From Coemansia sp. RSA 1804 (lineage: Eukaryota > Kickxellomycota > Kickxellomycetes > Kickxellales > Kickxellaceae), in assembly GCA_027578815.1 (NCBI GenBank), contig JANBTH010000066.1:1-41157 (forward strand): a stretch of 41,157 nucleotides of DNA, read 5' to 3'. Under the pieces are notes generated by a model, which was given only the letters and a program-made list of their open reading frames with translations, did not search any database and was not told the DNA's origin. The number at the start of each line of letters is the position of its first letter. Position 1 is the first letter of the stretch. A program made the translations under genes and the position numbers. Shown one piece after another: positions 20,756-30,100 of the stretch.

Positions 20756-21702
20756 ATGTTGTCGTCCGCTCGCGCACTTTGCAATCAGCAGACCCTCCGT
20801 AGCAGTCGTAAGTTCGCTGGATTAGAGATTAGAAACAGAGCAAAAAGAAGTGCCGATGCAAACAATTCCAGGTTCTATTTATTCTTCACACTCAAGTATG
20901 ACTTCAAGATTCATTGTTTTCTTGCGAATCATCTGTAGGAATGCTGCCGAGACTCCTCGCCACAGCCAAGCCGGCAAACATCCACACGTCGCGTGTGGCC
21001 AGGGATGACGAGGACCACGCGAAGAAGCTGGCGGAGGCGGATCCGGCACGGCGCGAGGGCAACACAACACTGTACGAGTTTGGCAAATACATATCCAGCG
21101 TGCTGCCCAAGTACGTGCAGCAGTACTCGGTGTGGAAGGACGAGCTGGTGATCTACACGGCGCCGTCGGGGCTCTCGCAGGTGCTCGAGTTCCTGCGGGA
21201 CCACACGAATGCGCAGTTCAAACAGTTGTCGGACACCACGGGCGCCGACTACCCGACCCGGCCAAACCGGTTCGAGGTGATCCATAATCTGATCTCGTAC
21301 AGGTACAACGCGCGCATCCGGGTCAAGACGTACGCCGACGAGGCGCAGCCCGTGCCGTCGGCCGCCCCGCTCTTCTCGTCGGCCATCTGGGGCGAGCGCG
21401 AGGTGTGGGACATGTACGGCATCTTCTTCACCGGCCACCCGGATCTGCGTCGCATCCTCACGGACTACGGCTTCGAGGGCCATCCGATGCGCAAGGACTT
21501 TCCGATCCACGGGTACACGGAGGTGCGGTACGATGAGGAGAAGAAGCGCGTTGTCTCCGAGCCCATCGAGCTTGCCCAGGCCTTCCGCAACTGGGACTAC
21601 TCGTCCGCTTGGGAGCAGACGGGCGATGGCCGCGATAATGCGCCAAAGGCCTTTGAGAGGCTCAATAGGCCTGCTGCCGGAGGCACCGACAAGGCGGCCT
21701 AG
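20756..21702 (+). CDS. NDUFS3: Mitochondrial complex I 30 kDa subunit (NDUFS3/NuoC family), two exons
   Basis: Exon 1 is 20756-20807 and exon 2 20939-21702, with a 131-base GTAAGT...CTGTAG intron; 271 residues. The subunit belongs to the peripheral arm (Q module) of NADH:ubiquinone oxidoreductase in the matrix. The core reads YEFGKYISSVLPKYVQQY, then VIHNLISYRYNARIRVKTY, then the family signature EREVWDMYGIFFTGHPDLRR with ILTDYGFEGHPMRKDFP. The spliced leader (MLSSARALCNQQTLRSSR) is basic and serves as presequence. A second in-frame Met directly follows (MLPRLLATAKPANIHTSR) and also looks like a leader, so an unspliced transcript could initiate at 20941. Codon use is very GC-rich in exon 2. 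Confidence 0.93.
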
Positions 21703-21965
21703 GGTCCTGCTTGGCGGGTACTAGCAAAACGTGGACTACTCTAATTTTTTTGAATGCTTCTTTCTCTCTATATCATTCCTTCACAACGCATATATCGACC
21801 ACGCATAACGGAAACTAAAAGCGCTGTCGTTCGTCACCACGCATAAAGAAAGGAGAGAAAAAGAGAATTTAGGATTTGGGGGGTGTTTCTTTCTGTTTTC
21901 TCAGCAATATTTCTTGCTTTTTGTTGTTTTTGTTATTTTATAATACGAATTTTAAAAAATACAGA

Positions 21966-23339
21966 ATGGACGACTTTATGATTCGACTTGCCACCGATGC
22001 AGCCGAGGCCGAGGACAGCAGCGGGGCGCCAAAGAAGGAAGAAAAAGGACCGGCCGCAAAGGCGGAAGCGCCGCAGGGTCCCGCGACAACCAGCGAGGAG
22101 GAGCAGCAGCTTCCCGAAGGAACCGAGCCTCAACCGGGGGCCACCGCCGACCAACCGCAGCAGCAGCAGCAGCAAGAGGGGGAGGAAGACAGCGGGGGAG
22201 CACAGCCGTTTGGCAGCAGCATGTTTGGGTTTGCAGCAAGCTGGGGCAAGCGGCTGCAGAACGAGCTCCACCTGGACCAGCTGGTGGACCAGGTGAAGCG
22301 GCAGTCGGAGGAGGTGACCAGGGCGTACAGGGACGACATCACCGAGTTCGCGCAGGCCGTGCGGGTCGGTGCGGTGCGCGGGATGGACGAGCTGTCGACG
22401 CGGTTCGAGCAGATGAAGACGGAGCTCGGGGCCGAGTTCCAGCAGAGTGGCGAGGACACCGGCGGGGGCGGCAACGCGACCGAGAGACAGGCGGCCTCTG
22501 GTCATGAAGGTGGTGGAGAGGGTTCTGGCGGGATCCTGCAGGGGCTTGGCAAGCACTTCCAGATGGATGCGCTGAAGCTGCAGCAGGAGCGGGCTAAGCG
22601 CCTGATGGACAGGCTCGGCACCGAGCTTGAGGACCTTCTGCGCGACGCCATAGTCATCGAGGCGCCGGGGTCTGCGGGCACCGAGGAGCAGAAATCGGCG
22701 GCCCGCAAGATCATCTACGACCGCCGTATGGCCCAGTTGGCGGCCATCCAGGAGTCCGAGGACACGTATCTGGTGGATCCCGCCACGAAGGAAGGCGCCG
22801 GTGGGTCGTCGGACTTTGCTGCGTTTGCGAAGGAGTTTGGGCTTGACGAGACGAGGCAGGAGGATGCCGATCTGCTTCTCAAGGAGAACCCGGCTATGGC
22901 TGCGCTTCACACACGGCTTGTGCCCGAGAAGGTGGCGGATTCGGTTTTCTGGACCCGGTACTTTTTCCACGCCTGGATGATTGACCAGAAGGAGATGAGG
23001 CGCAAGAAGCTGGTTGAGGCGGCGGTGGCGGCGACCGAGGAGGACCAGTTCAGCTGGGATCTGGACGAGGAGGAGGACGCAGGCAAGGTGAAGGCAGAGG
23101 TGAAGCAAACGGAGAAGGAGAAGGAGAAGGAAAAGAGCGCAGAGTCTCCAGAGACATCTCAGCCCAAGGACAGCGTCGGCGGATCCTCTGAAGTTGCTGT
23201 GGAAGAAGGCGCAGAGAAGACAGAGCAGGAAGCCCCAAAGGAAAAGCCAGCAAAGACACCCTCCCAAAAGGAAGCGTCCAAAGCTGAAAAAGACGGCGGC
23301 AACGGCAACGATGACGATGCGTGGGGCGAGTGGGAGTGA
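21966..23339 (+). CDS. BSD-domain protein (BSDC1/Dos2-like)
   Basis: 457 residues. The acidic, Glu/Gln/Ala-rich N-terminus is followed by an amphipathic segment (FAASWGKRLQNELHLDQLVD through RAYRDDITEFAQAV), coiled-coil-prone helices, then the BSD domain at about 280-345 with the hallmark Phe-Trp in VADSVFWTRYFFHAWMID. A Lys/Glu-rich disordered tail ends DDDAWGEWE, an acidic Trp-containing end found in this class of proteins. BSD domains occur in TFIIH p62, synapse-associated proteins and yeast Dos2; the fold is a small helical binding module, and this member's partner is unknown. ATG 21966 is the first in frame. The gene is tail to tail with the GDPase (148-base gap), with AATAAA at 23428-23433. 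Confidence 0.85.
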   Translation: MDDFMIRLATDAAEAEDSSGAPKKEEKGPAAKAEAPQGPATTSEEEQQLPEGTEPQPGATADQPQQQQQQEGEEDSGGAQPFGSSMFGFAASWGKRLQNELHLDQLVDQVKRQSEEVTRAYRDDITEFAQAVRVGAVRGMDELSTRFEQMKTELGAEFQQSGEDTGGGGNATERQAASGHEGGGEGSGGILQGLGKHFQMDALKLQQERAKRLMDRLGTELEDLLRDAIVIEAPGSAGTEEQKSAARKIIYDRRMAQLAAIQESEDTYLVDPATKEGAGGSSDFAAFAKEFGLDETRQEDADLLLKENPAMAALHTRLVPEKVADSVFWTRYFFHAWMIDQKEMRRKKLVEAAVAATEEDQFSWDLDEEEDAGKVKAEVKQTEKEKEKEKSAESPETSQPKDSVGGSSEVAVEEGAEKTEQEAPKEKPAKTPSQKEASKAEKDGGNGNDDDAWGEWE

Positions 23340-23427
23340 TACGCAGCGGTGCCAACACTCAAATTAACCAAGCGTTCTTGTTTCTTGTCTCAGTTTCACA
23401 TCTCTCTTTATTTCCAACAATGTAACA

Positions 23428-23433
23428 AATAAA
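23428..23433 (+). terminator. Poly(A) signal AATAAA of the BSD-domain gene
   Basis: AATAAA about 90 bases after the stop, in the short gap to the convergent GDPase gene. Confidence 0.5.
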
Positions 23434-23487
23434 TGAAAAAAAGAAAGCCAAATACGTTTGGATAGTCTTTATCGTCCCCCCCCCAGC

Positions 23488-25068
23488 TTATCTGCAGTAG
23501 TTGTTCTGGTCGAGAACAGACAACGAGGCACCCAGACACCAGCCGGTCTCGGCGTCCTTGATCTTGCTTGCACTGCGCACCACACGCGAATCAGGCATGC
23601 CGACCCCGTCGCTCAGCAGCGCATACTGGAACGACAAGTCAAGGCAGTAGTGGTTCTCAGCGGCGATCTCGTGCTGCTGCTCCTTGGACGCGAACAGCGA
23701 GACGTCGTGCTTGCACACCTTGTCGGTCAGCGCCTTGACGTCGGCCAGCTTGAACTCGTCGCGCACGCCCAGCGGGAAGGTGCGGTCGTAAAAGTACGAG
23801 AAGATGTAGAACGGGTTTGACGCAAACGTCTTGTCCAGCGCCGGCTGGTAAACGCCGTTGAAGGAGCAAGGCTTCAGCGGACAGTGGGCGTCCTTGGCGA
23901 AGATCTTGAGGATCGTCTTGTGGCAGGCATCCTCGTTGGAACCACCTGAAGCAGCAATAGCATCCTTGGGCGTCCCCTTGATGGTGACCTGGGTCTTGCC
24001 GTTGGCAATCGACACCTCCTCGCGGAAGCCCGGCGGGAAGCACGGGTGCTCGACGGAGAAGCGGCCGCTATTGGCAGCCTCCTCGGCGATCAGCGTCTTG
24101 ATCTTCATGCGCGCCTGCATCAAGCCGTAGCCGAGGTACGAGTGCTGGTACAGCGTGTAGTTCTGGCCGCCGTAGGCCACGTTGTAGCGGTGCTCGCCGG
24201 GGGCCATCTGCGGCGCACCCGGGTTGCTAGGGTCCCAGGCCTCGTACCGGGGCTCGAAGACAATCTGCGTGGATCCGCCGCCCAGATCAAAGGTGGCCGC
24301 CGTGTTGTGGGCGGAGTCGCCGAGGCTGCCAAGCAGGTAGTTGACCGTGATCCACGCGTAGATGCCCTCGTCCTTGCCATCCATGATCTCGACGGGGGAG
24401 CCCGGGATCAGCCTGAACGGGTAGTCTGTGCGCAGATGGGTCTCGACCGCGCTCAGGATGCGCTGGCTCTTCTCGGCGCCCAGCATCCGCAGTCCCGCCG
24501 TCGCCTTGACCGCAATGGGCGTGCAGGCACGCAGGCTCTCCGGCACACCGCGCATCGCCACCTCCAGCAGATCGTCGAGACTGTGCGCAGCGCCATCCGC
24601 GTTATCGTCGAACGACGACAGCCCCGGCTTGCGCTGCTCGAAGATCTCGTCCTCCAGCTCCGGCTGGCTCTTGCAGTAGTTGAACTTGTACACGTGGATA
24701 CGCGACCCCGTGGACCCGGCGTCCACCATCAGCACGTACTGGAGCAGCGGCCGCCCCGGGTGCGGAACATCGCAGTGCTTCGACTGCAGGCGCAAGTCAA
24801 TCGCCTTGTTATTATTGCCCAGTCCGTAGTTGCTGCTCAGGCCATCTCCAAACCCAGACGACCGCATGCCGGCGATTGCAAAGTACCCGACACCGAGCAC
24901 CGCAATCACTATAAGCGCCAGCCGAAGCATCGGCCGTGTGCCCAGACGATTGCGTTTGGCCGGGTACTGGCCGAGTCCGTTGTACGGGTCCGCAGAAGCG
25001 CCCAGAACCCCGCCGCCGCCGCCGCCGCCGCCGGTCGATGGCGAGGCAGATGAGTCGCGTCGGAACAT
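23488..25068 (-). CDS. GDA1: Golgi guanosine diphosphatase, GDA1/CD39 apyrase family
   Basis: 526 residues from the first ATG (25066-25068). A short cytoplasmic region with a poly-Gly run is followed by one membrane anchor (about 47-67, MLRLALIVIAVLGVGYFAIA) and a lumenal catalytic domain with the apyrase conserved regions in order: VDAGSTGSRIHVYKF, KATAGLRML, GKDEGIYAWITVNYL and ATFDLGGGSTQIVFE. GDA1 hydrolyses GDP to GMP in the Golgi lumen, allowing GDP-mannose exchange for glycosylation. Oddity: the frame stays open about 180 bases further upstream with no ATG, and a CAACAG there looks like an intron acceptor. An upstream exon could therefore supply the start and add at least 37 residues. 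Confidence 0.92.
   Translation of the reverse strand: MFRRDSSASPSTGGGGGGGGVLGASADPYNGLGQYPAKRNRLGTRPMLRLALIVIAVLGVGYFAIAGMRSSGFGDGLSSNYGLGNNNKAIDLRLQSKHCDVPHPGRPLLQYVLMVDAGSTGSRIHVYKFNYCKSQPELEDEIFEQRKPGLSSFDDNADGAAHSLDDLLEVAMRGVPESLRACTPIAVKATAGLRMLGAEKSQRILSAVETHLRTDYPFRLIPGSPVEIMDGKDEGIYAWITVNYLLGSLGDSAHNTAATFDLGGGSTQIVFEPRYEAWDPSNPGAPQMAPGEHRYNVAYGGQNYTLYQHSYLGYGLMQARMKIKTLIAEEAANSGRFSVEHPCFPPGFREEVSIANGKTQVTIKGTPKDAIAASGGSNEDACHKTILKIFAKDAHCPLKPCSFNGVYQPALDKTFASNPFYIFSYFYDRTFPLGVRDEFKLADVKALTDKVCKHDVSLFASKEQQHEIAAENHYCLDLSFQYALLSDGVGMPDSRVVRSASKIKDAETGWCLGASLSVLDQNNYCR
25010..25034. repeat. GCC/CCG triplet run encoding poly-Gly in GDA1
   Basis: About eight consecutive CCG units on the plus strand, read as Gly codons on the minus strand, in the disordered cytoplasmic part before the membrane anchor. 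Confidence 0.75.
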
Positions 25069-25726
25069 CTGCTGTGAAGTGTCGCCGCCTATTGCGATGC
25101 TACGGAGCTCTACGTTTGCGCTGGTGGTTTCGCGCGGTGTTGAGCCTCGTGCCACGGGTGTTCTATTCCGAGATGACACTGTTGCTGATTTAGAATGAAG
25201 CAGAGTTGTTGTTTTTTTTTGGTTGCTGTGGCCACTTCTTTCTGTACGCGTTCAGATATTAGTGTATAAGCAACATTAAAACAAAAACATACAAGGGAGA
25301 ACCGAATGTAAAGTGTACATGAAAAAATAATAGAAGGGAGAGTTCCTAACGGGAAAGAGAAGCATCAAGTCCTGTTCTCCCGCATAAAAACAACAACAAT
25401 AGCAAGGCCCTTTTTTTGAATTTTAGAACGCATGCATCAAAGTGTGTGCATGCGTTCTCAGTGATCTGAGCGGACCCAATCCAACACAGTCGCCTGTTCC
25501 CAACAAAAAAAAATTAAAGTGTTACTGTTTGGGATCTTGTTCCGTTTGCTCTTATTGGGCCCGCCCTGGGAAACACCAATGAAAGCCCTCCCCCCACAAC
25601 TTTATGTGAAGTGTTGAAGCACACTCAATTCTCCTTTCACTTCATTTCGCACTTTCTTCACATTTGTCGCAACAGCCATTTCTAATTCCTACCTACCCAA
25701 AAGCACCGCATATTTCTAGAAGAAGG
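25069..25726. promoter_or_regulatory. Shared upstream region of GDA1 and the zinc-knuckle gene
   Basis: Head-to-head spacer. It contains the open but ATG-less 5' extension of GDA1, the perfect hairpin at 25425-25458, and an ATTGG and a CCAAT element about 30 bases apart (25555-25590) that would suit a CCAAT-binding complex. Function is inferred from position only. Confidence 0.4.
25425..25458. repeat. Perfect 12-bp inverted repeat with 10-base loop
   Basis: AGAACGCATGCA at 25425-25436 is matched exactly by its reverse complement TGCATGCGTTCT at 25447-25458, separated by TCAAAGTGTG. Each arm contains the palindrome GCATGC. No T-run follows and the site lies between two divergent genes, so a bacterial-type terminator is excluded; a protein-binding site or hairpin in a 5' UTR is possible. 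Confidence 0.85.
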
Positions 25727-26356
25727 ATGGCCGACGACCACAGCAAGCGGGGCATCGAGGCGTTCGAGCGGCTCGCGCGGGGCGACGACTCGCACGGCGC
25801 AAACAGTGCGCGCGGGGCGTGCAAGAAGTGCAACAGCGTGGGCCACCTCACATACGAGTGCAAGAACACGCTCAAGCTGGGGGCGCCAGGCAGACCCAAT
25901 GCGCTCACCAGCAGGAAGAATGGCAGGCTGGATCCGATTGCGGCCGAGAAGGCGCGGCTCCGTGCGGAGATCGAGGCGCTGAAAGCGGATCTCCACGGCC
26001 GTCGCAGCACGTCGTCTAAGGGCCGCAGCAGAGCAAGGCACGGGGGCGGACATAGCGAGAGAACAAAGAGCAGAGGAAGGAGCCGGTCGCCCGATTCATC
26101 AGAATCGTCATCGTCATCGTCATCGTCATCGGAGTCAGGATCCTCTGCATCCTCTGATAGCGATTCCGACGCAGGGTACTCCAGCGACAGCAGCATCATC
26201 AGCAGCACATCGGACTCGAGTGATAGTAGTAGCAGCAGCAATGCATCGGAACACAGCGCCCGCCGTCGTGGGAGCACTAGGAAAACAACAAGCAAATCGA
26301 GCCCCCACCAGAGTCGTCGTCGCTCACGCTCTCCACAACGCACCGGCTCAAAATAG
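25727..26356 (+). CDS. CCHC zinc-knuckle protein with SR-like tail (ZCCHC10-like)
   Basis: 209 residues. A CX2CX4HX4C zinc knuckle is present: Cys32, Cys35, His40 and Cys45 in CKKCNSVGHLTYEC. It is followed by a conserved-looking basic stretch (TLKLGAPGRPNALTSRKNGR), a charged helix (AAEKARLRAEIEALKADLHG), then a Ser-rich, RS-containing disordered tail with a 10-residue Ser block encoded by TCA/TCG triplets, ending in RRRSRSPQRTGSK. This architecture matches ZCCHC10-type nuclear RNA-binding proteins; a role in pre-mRNA handling is inferred. The start at 25727 is the first ATG in frame and places the knuckle early, as in relatives. Confidence 0.8.
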   Translation: MADDHSKRGIEAFERLARGDDSHGANSARGACKKCNSVGHLTYECKNTLKLGAPGRPNALTSRKNGRLDPIAAEKARLRAEIEALKADLHGRRSTSSKGRSRARHGGGHSERTKSRGRSRSPDSSESSSSSSSSSESGSSASSDSDSDAGYSSDSSIISSTSDSSDSSSSSNASEHSARRRGSTRKTTSKSSPHQSRRRSRSPQRTGSK

Positions 26357-26363
26357 ACAGTCC

Positions 26364-26961
26364 ATGCACCTGAACAAATCTGTAAAAGTTTTCCACCCCC
26401 GCAAGCCACAATGCCCGACCTGCCGATCATAACCGGGCACACCAAACGAGACAGCGTGCAGAAGGAGCATGGCTGCTGTTTGACCTCCCTTCTCAGCTGG
26501 GACATGGATATCAAGTAATGAAATGATCCTTCCTCTTCTCTTCATATAATAATTTCACCTAGTTTATTTATTCTTCCATCTGTTCTGCTTTCAACAATGG
26601 GCACCTCCGACGAGAACGCCGGTAAGAGCACCACCGGCTTCTGACGATGGTCGAGGAAAGATTGGAGGAGATGAGCGATACGGTAGTGGATGTGCTGGCG
26701 GACAGGGTGGTGGCCGAGCTGGAGGAAAAAGATAGACCCGCTGGTGCAGCGGGTAACAGCCCTGGTTGAGCAAGCGCAAGCGACCGCGATCACGCAGCCA
26801 CGCCCCGAACCAGGAGCAGCACCACGAGGAGTCCGGCACGCCAACGCAACGGCCGCCCGGCCACGCCTGCTTCCGCCGAACAGCCACCATACCCGGAGTG
26901 CGAGGATTCGGAGGATGATGCTTATCTCTCATATGCCTACTATATGCGGGCTTTCCGATAG
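26364..26961 (+). pseudogene. Frame-disrupted small coiled-coil gene (or small gene with unresolved exons)
   Basis: Protein-like sequence appears in successive frames. At 26597 MGTSDENAG opens, but the frame stops at 26642. Another frame from 26647 gives MVEERLEEMSDTVVDVLADR and VVAELEE, a charged helix. At an A5 run (26726-26730) the sense moves to a third frame, KIDPLVQRVTALVEQAQ. The end returns to the second frame with PPYPECEDSEDDAYLSYAYY and a TAG at 26959-26961. AATAAA follows at 27071. An intron of 45 bases (26753-26797) would restore one frame but is much shorter than the 117-179 base introns seen elsewhere and removes the best helix. Short protein-like pieces at 26364 (FHPRKPQCPTC) and 26411 may belong to it. 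Decay, assembly indels and unusual splicing remain open. Confidence 0.4.
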
Positions 26962-27070
26962 CTGGGGATCCCAAAGCAACCGTCGGTCCATTGATTTTTA
27001 CTTTCTACTCCGCTCATTGCGGGAGCAACCCCGCCTGCGAGCCAAGGGTCGCCGTGCTCTTCACCCAAGC

Positions 27071-27076
27071 AATAAA
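27071..27076 (+). terminator. Possible poly(A) signal of the disrupted gene
   Basis: AATAAA on the plus strand about 110 bases beyond the last plus-strand stop and just before the convergent end of the Sfi1-like gene. Confidence 0.35.
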
Positions 27077-27155
27077 AGAAATATTCATTAAAACCCCCCC
27101 CACCTTACCACGCTATACAGCAACAACAGAAACAGGAAGGAACGCCCCCCACCAG

Positions 27156-30100
27156 CTACGCGCACTCGGGGGCCGAGAAGAACATGGAGCTGCTGGGGGA
27201 GGACACGCGGCCACGCCAAACAGCAACAGCACGGCGCGCCGTGTTGGCGCTGCACCAGGCCGCAGCAAAGCGCATCCTGAGCTCCGTGTGCAGCCTCCGC
27301 CTGAGCGCCAGCCAGCGCAGCCTGCGGAGCACGCCGGCGGCGAGCAGGTGGCGGCGATAGACGGCGGCGGCAACATCGGCCAGACGGGCGCGTCGCGCGG
27401 ACTCGGCGCCCGGAGCCCGGCGGATCAGCGCCACGCGCACGCAGTCGGCCGAGCACGCCTGCATCCACCGCACCAGCGCCAGACGCGCCTGGCTGCGCCA
27501 GCGGAACCGGAGGCCCGCCACGTACATCTCGCGCTGCTGCTGCTGCTGCTCGCCGAGCCTGGTGTCGGCCGCGTTCTGGTGCAGCGTGCTCCGCCACCGC
27601 AGCAGGCACGAGCGCGCAAGCGACCCGCTGGCCAGCACCTGCGCGTTCTCGCCGTTGAGCCGGTGGCGAGCCGTCAGGAGCCGCCACCTCGCGAGTACAC
27701 GGCGGCCCACGAGCCGGCGCTCCAGCTCCCGCAGCCGGGCCATCCGCGCGGCATGCTGCGTGAGCGCAGCAAGCGCGGTGACGCTCGCGCGGTGCTCCGC
27801 CGCCTTCGCGAACAGGCTGCCGATGTGCGTGGCCGTCCACCGGCCGAACACGCGCCGCTTCGTGCGCCGCGCCTGCGCTGCGCCGTACAGCGTCTCGCGT
27901 CGCCAGAGCTCGGCATCCCGCGCCGGGTCGGTTTCGCCAGAGAGACCCGCGCCGTCGCTGGCTTCTACTCCACCACCACCGTCACCGCCAAATTGGCGCG
28001 ACTCCTGGATCCTGCGCTTCTTCGGCGTCGCCATCGCGCTCAGGGCCGACGCGCGCGCGCGCCATGTGCGCAGGCACGAGACAAGGAGATGCGTGGAGTA
28101 GACGAGCTCCCACGCAAAGCACCCGCCACCGCCGCCGCCACCAGCAGCAGCAGCAGCAGCTGAAGCGCCATACTGGAACATAGGCGGGAGCCAGGCGACC
28201 ACCCGCTCCTGGACGTCGTGTATCTCCCGCGTGTACAGGTGCCAGGCGAGGAAGCAGTGCGCCAGCTCGTTCTCCTCCGCGTCAGTCAGCGCGTAGTCGC
28301 CAGCACCGGAGCTCTGCGGATCGCCGAGAACAGCAGCAGCTGGCGGCGGGTGGTCGCTGTGTCCATTCCACGAGAACTGCTCGAGCTCCACGGTCTCCAC
28401 CGTGCGATCGCTCTCATCGCCAGAGTCCGCGATCCGCGGAAACGGCGACCCGCGGTCCACCAGCAGCGGCGCGATTCCCGGGTTCCTCCTGTGGTACATG
28501 CACGTGTTGAGGTTGGTCCAGAAGTTGACAACTAGCATCGCGTACGCGTAGTCCCGGGCCTTCGCCGCGCCCGTCCGCAGCCCGTCCGCAACACGCAGGA
28601 CCTTCGCAAGCACCCGCTGCTTCAGACGGAACGCGCACCGCGTGTCGGCGGCCAGGAGGAGCTGGCTGCGCCGCTTGAGCCGGCCGCGCCAGACGCCGAT
28701 GCTGAGGCGGCAGGCCGCCATGCCGCGGGCATGCGCGGCGCTGCTGGTAAACGCAGCGGCTCTCGCGTCGAGCAACGCAGCCGTGCGCACCACCGCGCGC
28801 CAGCCGCCGACGACGCGAGCAAGCGCGGCCATGTTCTCCGCGCTCCGCGTCTCTGCCGCCATCCGCGTCTCCGCAGCTCTCCGGCCACGTAGCGAAAACT
28901 GCGCAGCCGCACGCGCCTTGGCCAGGAACCCTGCCATCGCGCGCAGCCGGGCCCTCGCCAGCCACAGGCCGAGCGCGGGCTCCAGCTCCCGCATCCGCGC
29001 ATGCAGCGCAATGGCGGCCTCGTCCAGCTCGGCCACCAGCGCCCTGTAGTGGTCGGCCTCGTCCTGCGCCGCCCGGACGCGCTCGCGCAGCTGCACCGTT
29101 GTGGTGCGGTTGTCCGCATCGCTCTCGCCGTCGCTGGCAACAGAGGGCACGCTCCCGACCATCGACGTCATAGTCTGCGCATCCGCGTAGCGGCGCGCGC
29201 CCCGATGCCCGGCCAACCGCCTCTGCCGTTCCTGCTCCCTGTGGGCTGTCGCTTCGTCAGCTTCCGCATGGCCTGAGTAGAGGGAGCGCCAGCGGCTGAG
29301 ACACTCGTGGACCAGCCGCCTGTTGCTCCGCGCAACCAGCCGGTCGGCCAGCGCCTCGTTCCTTCCGTGGTCCTTGACAACAACCGTGTGCCAGGCAAGC
29401 AGCAGCGTGCGCCGCCGCCTCTGCTCGTTCCTGCGGCGCCAGTCGCGCAGCGCGTGCGCCTGGACCTGCTCATCGCGGAGCTGCCTGCTCGCCGCGCGCA
29501 GCCGGCCCAGCGAGCGGAGCGCGACGCTGTGGCGGTGGAACCGGTCCGCCAGCGCGCGCTGCTCCCTGCGGACCGCCGCACCGGTGCCCAGCGCGCCGAG
29601 CGCTTCGGACAGAACCGAGTCCCTGTTGAACAGGTCGGCCATGTACGTGGTGTCTGCCACCTCGCGCGCCGCGTGCCGCCATCCGCGCAGCACGTTGCGT
29701 TGGATGGCGGCTCTCCGCTCCATGAACTCGTCCAGCGCCGCCGCCTCCTCCTCCTCAGTGTTCTGAATCGTCCGCCGCTGCTGGTGGTTGTGCTGCTGCT
29801 GGTAGTCGGTGTCCTGGCAGCGGTCGCGCACTGTCTGCCGCTCCCGCGCAAGTATCCGCGTCCCGTGGCCGCTCTCCCGACGGCTCCGCCTCTCAGCCAC
29901 CCGGGCGCGCAGCCGGTGCACGACGCCGGCAAGGTACCGTCTCTGCTGGCGCCCGCGGACCAGGGCAAACGCCGTCTTGATAGCCATGCGCTTCCGGTAG
30001 ACAGCCAGGGCCCTCCACGCCCTCAGGGCCGCACCAGCCGTGCTCCTGTTCCGCGCGACGGTCCACGCAACGAGCCGCTCGTGGAGATCGTGCTCGTGGG

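Noticed and set aside
21933..23267. 444-codon frame on the minus strand
   Set aside because: Antisense to the BSD-domain gene; Leu/Arg-rich with no family features.
24046..25053. 335-codon frame on the plus strand
   Set aside because: Antisense to GDA1, which carries all apyrase regions.
25425..25458. Hairpin as a transcription terminator
   Set aside because: It lies upstream of both flanking genes, has no T-run, and the organism is a eukaryote.
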